32,686 bases of DNA. Source: Candidatus Binatia bacterium (lineage in GTDB: Bacteria; Desulfobacterota; Binatia; UBA9968; JAJDTQ01). Position numbers and translations under genes: made by a program. Shown here in pieces: positions 30,005 through 32,686 of the stretch. The stretch is taken from contig JAJDXX010000040.1 in the NCBI GenBank assembly GCA_022823055.1, forward strand, positions 1 to 32,686. The letters are read 5' to 3'. The stretch's first letter is position 1. Each line of letters begins with the position of its first letter. The notes beneath the pieces were generated by a model. The model was not told the origin of the DNA, searched no databases, and was given only the letters and a program-made list of their open reading frames with translations.

Positions 30005-31450
30005 ATGCCCAAGAGCCTGGGTTCGTTTCTGGAAGATTGCCGCCGTGAGATTCCCAACGAAGTGGTGCACGTGACCAAGCAGGTGGATCCCGCCCACTAC
30101 GACGTGAGCGCGCTCATCAAGCACCTGGACGAGCTGCGCAAGTTCCCCATCCTGGTCTTCGACAACCCGCTCAACCTTCACGGGCAGCCGTCGGACATCA
30201 AGCTGACCATGAACTGCGAGATCTCCCAGGGCAAGACCCAGGTGGCGCTCGGCCTCGACAAGAACACGAGCCGGGAGGTCATGACCGACATATGCCTGGA
30301 GCGCGAGGAGCACCGCGTCGAGCCGGTGGTCATCGAGCGCGATCAGGCGCCCGTCATGCAGAACGTGCAGACCGGCAAGGACGTGGACATCTACCAGATC
30401 CCGGTGATGCGGCACCACTACATGGACGGCGGTCCCTACATCGTCATGTCCACCATCACCAAGGAACGAACCTCCGGCATCTACAACTGCTCATACCACC
30501 GCATGGAGGTGAAATCGCCCCAGAGCACGGCCCTCTACGCATCGCCGCGCCACCTGTGGAAGATCTTCAGGGACTACGAGGACAACAACATGGAGTGCCC
30601 CGTGGCCACCGTGTTGGGGCACCATCCGGCGTACCACATGGGCGCGTGCTACAGCGGTCCGTTCGAGGTGAGCGAGTTCGACATCATCGGCGGCTACATG
30701 CAGGAGCCGCTGCGGCTGACGCCGTCCTCCACCTGGGGCGACAACTTCCTGATCCCGGCGGACGCCGAGGTGGTCATCGAGGGCCTGCTGCAGCCCAACA
30801 AGCGCGTGGTGGAAGGCCCTTTCGGCGAGGCGCCCGGCTATCTCGGACCGCAGCGCTACACCACCTGCGTGGAATACAAGGTGACGGCCATGAACTGGCG
30901 CAAGGGCGCCATGTTCCAGTCCATCATCACCCCGGAAGGGGACAAGCCGTGGATGGACCTGCCGCGCGAGGGCGCCTATCTGCGCCGCTGCCGCGAGGCG
31001 GTACCCGGCGTGACCGCGGTGTGCAAGATGGGCCGCCACGCCCACTACAACGTGTTCATCGCCATGAAGAAGATGTCCGAGGGCGACCCCGGCCGCGCGG
31101 CGGCCGCGGCCCTCACCTTCGACCACACCAAGAACGTCTTCGTGTTCGACGAGGACATCAACGTGTACAACCCCACCGACATCCTGTGGGCGCTGGCCAC
31201 GCGCGTGCAGCCGCACCGCCAGGTGTCGATCCTGCAGCCGCTCTTCCGCGGCAACTTCCTGGATCCCTCGCTGGTGGACGAGATCAAGACCTCCGGCATG
31301 ATCGTCGACGCCACGCGGCCGCTGGACCGGCCCTTCTCGCCGGTGTCGAAGGTGCCGGACGAGGCCATGGAGCGGGTCAAGGTCGAGGACTTCATTCCGG
31401 GCGAGATCCTGTCGCACATCCCCATCGACCGCACCACGTACTGGTCGTAG
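30005..31450 (+). CDS. UbiD family decarboxylase (second copy)
   Basis: This 481-residue prFMN-dependent UbiD-family enzyme has catalytic Arg166 (in YNCSYHRMEV) and the Glu pair Glu270/Glu275 in EGPFGEAPGY. The Arg-to-Glu distance of 104 residues equals that of Fdc1. It is longer than, and only distantly similar to, the 449-residue UbiD at 1015. ATG 30005 has GAGAGGTGACAC upstream. It lies divergent from the TTT operon, with back-to-back promoters, and upstream of a zinc-ribbon gene and a nucleotidyltransferase. The imported carboxylate could be its substrate, but this is only a positional inference. Confidence 0.92.
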   Translation: MPKSLGSFLEDCRREIPNEVVHVTKQVDPAHYDVSALIKHLDELRKFPILVFDNPLNLHGQPSDIKLTMNCEISQGKTQVALGLDKNTSREVMTDICLEREEHRVEPVVIERDQAPVMQNVQTGKDVDIYQIPVMRHHYMDGGPYIVMSTITKERTSGIYNCSYHRMEVKSPQSTALYASPRHLWKIFRDYEDNNMECPVATVLGHHPAYHMGACYSGPFEVSEFDIIGGYMQEPLRLTPSSTWGDNFLIPADAEVVIEGLLQPNKRVVEGPFGEAPGYLGPQRYTTCVEYKVTAMNWRKGAMFQSIITPEGDKPWMDLPREGAYLRRCREAVPGVTAVCKMGRHAHYNVFIAMKKMSEGDPGRAAAAALTFDHTKNVFVFDEDINVYNPTDILWALATRVQPHRQVSILQPLFRGNFLDPSLVDEIKTSGMIVDATRPLDRPFSPVSKVPDEAMERVKVEDFIPGEILSHIPIDRTTYWS

Positions 31451-31519
31451 GCGGGCGGATCAATCCGGCGACCGTGTCGCACACCCCGCGGCATTCATTC
31501 AGAACGAAAGGAACCCCTC

Positions 31520-31666
31520 ATGGGCCAGGCAGTCGAAATCACTTGTCCGAAATGCAGTGAGAAGTTCGTGGTGAACCCGCATATGCTGGGCTCCGGCATG
31601 GAGTTCCACTGCCCCTTCTGCGACGTCTACTTCCCCGAGGAAGAGAGTCCCCACATCTGGAAGTAG
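31520..31666 (+). CDS. Very small zinc-ribbon protein (48 aa)
   Basis: ATG 31520 follows AAAGGAAC. The 48-residue product contains two CxxC knuckles, CPKC (9-12) and CPFC (30-33), separated by a short hydrophilic stretch, the pattern of MJ0042/FmdB-like zinc ribbons. It could bind nucleic acid or protein or act as a zinc/iron-site partner. Its TAG stop (31664-31666) is immediately followed, in the same frame, by the open region leading to the nucleotidyltransferase. It lies in the UbiD downstream region, so it may be co-transcribed with it. Confidence 0.75.
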   Translation: MGQAVEITCPKCSEKFVVNPHMLGSGMEFHCPFCDVYFPEEESPHIWK

Positions 31667-31765
31667 GAGAATTCGTCGCCCCACGACTTCTTCGATCTGA
31701 AGCGCCTCTTCGGCTACCGTGAGGCGCTGGAACGAATAGAGGCCGCGGACGCGCCCACGGCCGTC

Positions 31766-32623
31766 GTGGTGGACGGCCCGGAGCCCGTCCGTGGCGGCCG
31801 TGTGGGCGTATTGCCGGGCTCCTTCAACCCGCCTACCGCCGCCCACCTGGAGCTGGCGCGGGCGGCACGGCGGCGGTTTGAGCTCGACACCGTCGCCTTC
31901 TCCCTCAGCAGCGTCATCGTCGACAAGGAACGCGTGGAAGGGCTGTGCCGCGAGGACCGGCTCTTGCTGCTGGCACTGTTGACCGCGGACGACCCCTGGG
32001 CCGCGGTCGTGGTGGTCAACCGCGGCCTCTACTCCGAGCAGGCGCCCGCGTGCAGCACGTGTTTCGGCGGTGACGCGGACCTGCGGTTCATCGTGGGCAT
32101 GGACAAGGTGCTGCAGATCTTCGACCCCAGGTACTACGAAGACCGCGACGCCGCCCTGGACACGCTGTTCGCGCACGTGCGGCTGATCGCCGCCAACCGC
32201 GAGGACTGGGGCGACGAGGCGTTGCGCGCACTGCTGGACCGGCCTGAAAACGCCCGCTACAGGGACCGGGTGCAACCGCTGACGCTGTCGCCGCACCTCC
32301 GGGACCAGTCCTCCAGCGCGGTACGGCGCGGAGTGGAAGGGGGGGAGCCGGCCGGCGACGCGGTCGCGCCGGCCGTGCGGGAGTTCATCGAAGCCACCGG
32401 CGCGTACCGCGAGCCCTACGAGCTGCGCTTGGCGGCGCTCGACACCCTCTACACTGTACGTCTGTGGGCGGAGGAGCAGGTGGCACTGGACGCCTTGCTG
32501 GCGCGAGCAGAGGGACCCGGACAGACGGGTGGGTCCCTGCGCGAACTCCTGCTTACCCCGATGTCGTCCGAGGATATCAAAGCCGGGCTGGAGGCTCTGG
32601 GTCTGGCACGCTCTCGCGCTTGA
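31766..32623 (+). CDS. NadD-like nucleotidyltransferase with C-terminal extension
   Basis: This HIGH-superfamily nucleotidyltransferase (285 residues from GTG 31766) resembles nicotinate/nicotinamide mononucleotide adenylyltransferase. The first motif is GSFNPPTAAHLELA (TAAH replaces the usual H/TxGH). GMDKVLQIFDPRYY fits the substrate-binding region, and RDQSSSAVRRGV corresponds to the second motif (SSTxxR). About 80 C-terminal residues, from TGAYREPYELR onward, exceed the 200-215 residues of typical NadD. No ribosome site precedes the listed GTG. The frame is open back to 31667, directly behind the zinc-ribbon stop, with a coding-like FDLKRLFGYREALERI stretch but no normal start codon, so the true start may be farther upstream. 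Confidence 0.8.
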   Translation: MVDGPEPVRGGRVGVLPGSFNPPTAAHLELARAARRRFELDTVAFSLSSVIVDKERVEGLCREDRLLLLALLTADDPWAAVVVVNRGLYSEQAPACSTCFGGDADLRFIVGMDKVLQIFDPRYYEDRDAALDTLFAHVRLIAANREDWGDEALRALLDRPENARYRDRVQPLTLSPHLRDQSSSAVRRGVEGGEPAGDAVAPAVREFIEATGAYREPYELRLAALDTLYTVRLWAEEQVALDALLARAEGPGQTGGSLRELLLTPMSSEDIKAGLEALGLARSRA

Positions 32624-32647
32624 CGACCCAAAACGGCCCGGAACGTC

Positions 32648-32686
32648 ATTCCCGCCCCCGATCGGGGTCGAGGGCAAGCTTTCGCG
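32648..32686. repeat. REP-like repeat, reverse copy, cut by window end
   Basis: The 39 bases are the reverse complement of the left part of the 166-209 element (ATTCCCGC, then CCCCGATCGGGG, then AAGCTTTCGCG), truncated at the window edge. The same long repeat therefore occurs in inverted orientation at the two window ends. Confidence 0.75.

Noticed and set aside
31664-31666. TAG read as pyrrolysine joining the zinc ribbon to the nucleotidyltransferase
   Set aside because: No methylamine genes or pyrrolysine context are seen, and the zinc ribbon is complete at 48 residues; a start-site problem is simpler.
1-32686. CRISPR array, prophage, insertion sequence, rRNA or tRNA gene
   Set aside because: I found no regularly spaced repeats, transposase or integrase motifs, phage genes, rRNA-like stretches or convincing cloverleafs in the window.

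Overview
The window is a GC-rich, gene-dense bacterial chromosome segment of about 65% G+C by eye. It carries no rRNA, tRNA, CRISPR array or transposase. The content is a catabolic and redox mix: UbiD-type decarboxylases, LLM flavin oxidoreductases, tripartite tricarboxylate transporters (TTT), a molybdenum hydroxylase, amidohydrolase-2 proteins and alpha/beta hydrolases. This suggests an uncultured, metabolically versatile soil or marine lineage of the deltaproteobacterial or Tectomicrobia type. That placement is inference from gene content only. Short palindromic repeats built on ATTCCCGC/GCGGGAAT lie at both ends and once inside.

The most notable result is two genes that read through an in-frame TGA and look like genuine selenoprotein genes. 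The first (323-898, minus) is an OsmC/Ohr-family peroxiredoxin in which the TGA sits at the peroxidatic Cys position. The second (4951-5184, plus) is a 77-residue glutaredoxin with a U-P-P-C active site in place of C-P-x-C. Each TGA is followed by a hairpin with the bacterial SECIS layout: a 5-nt apical loop starting A-G-U, 20-23 nt after the UGA. A conventional gene caller would split the first and miss the second.

Layout, left to right. 1-322: structured and repetitive non-coding DNA. 323-3785: OsmC selenoprotein, then on the other strand a UbiD decarboxylase overlapping an acyl-CoA ligase by one base. 3766-5184: an orphan TTT binding protein and the Sec-glutaredoxin. 5322-8901: a three-gene molybdenum hydroxylase operon (FAD, 2Fe-2S and Mo subunits, minus strand). 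9155-12744: a secreted ricin-type beta-trefoil protein, a PA0069-type radical SAM protein, a short-chain dehydrogenase and an aldo/keto reductase. 12813-15606: a degenerate receiver protein and two alpha/beta hydrolases. 15714-19833: three LLM oxidoreductases (two a tandem duplication) around an undecaprenyl-diphosphatase. 19885-24080: a TPR protein, a sugar-epimerase-like protein, a carboxylesterase, an EamA permease and a DUF3750-like protein. 24168-26391: tandem amidohydrolase-2 genes. 26476-29824: a TTT system in the order C-A-B. 30005-32623: a second UbiD, a tiny zinc ribbon and a NadD-like nucleotidyltransferase.

A coherent reading is import of carboxylated or aromatic acids by TTT systems, hydroxylation by the Mo enzyme, (de)carboxylation by UbiD or amidohydrolase-2 enzymes and CoA activation by the ligase. 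The two selenoproteins would give thiol and peroxide defence. This pathway linkage is inferred from proximity and family roles; no substrate can be read from the sequence.
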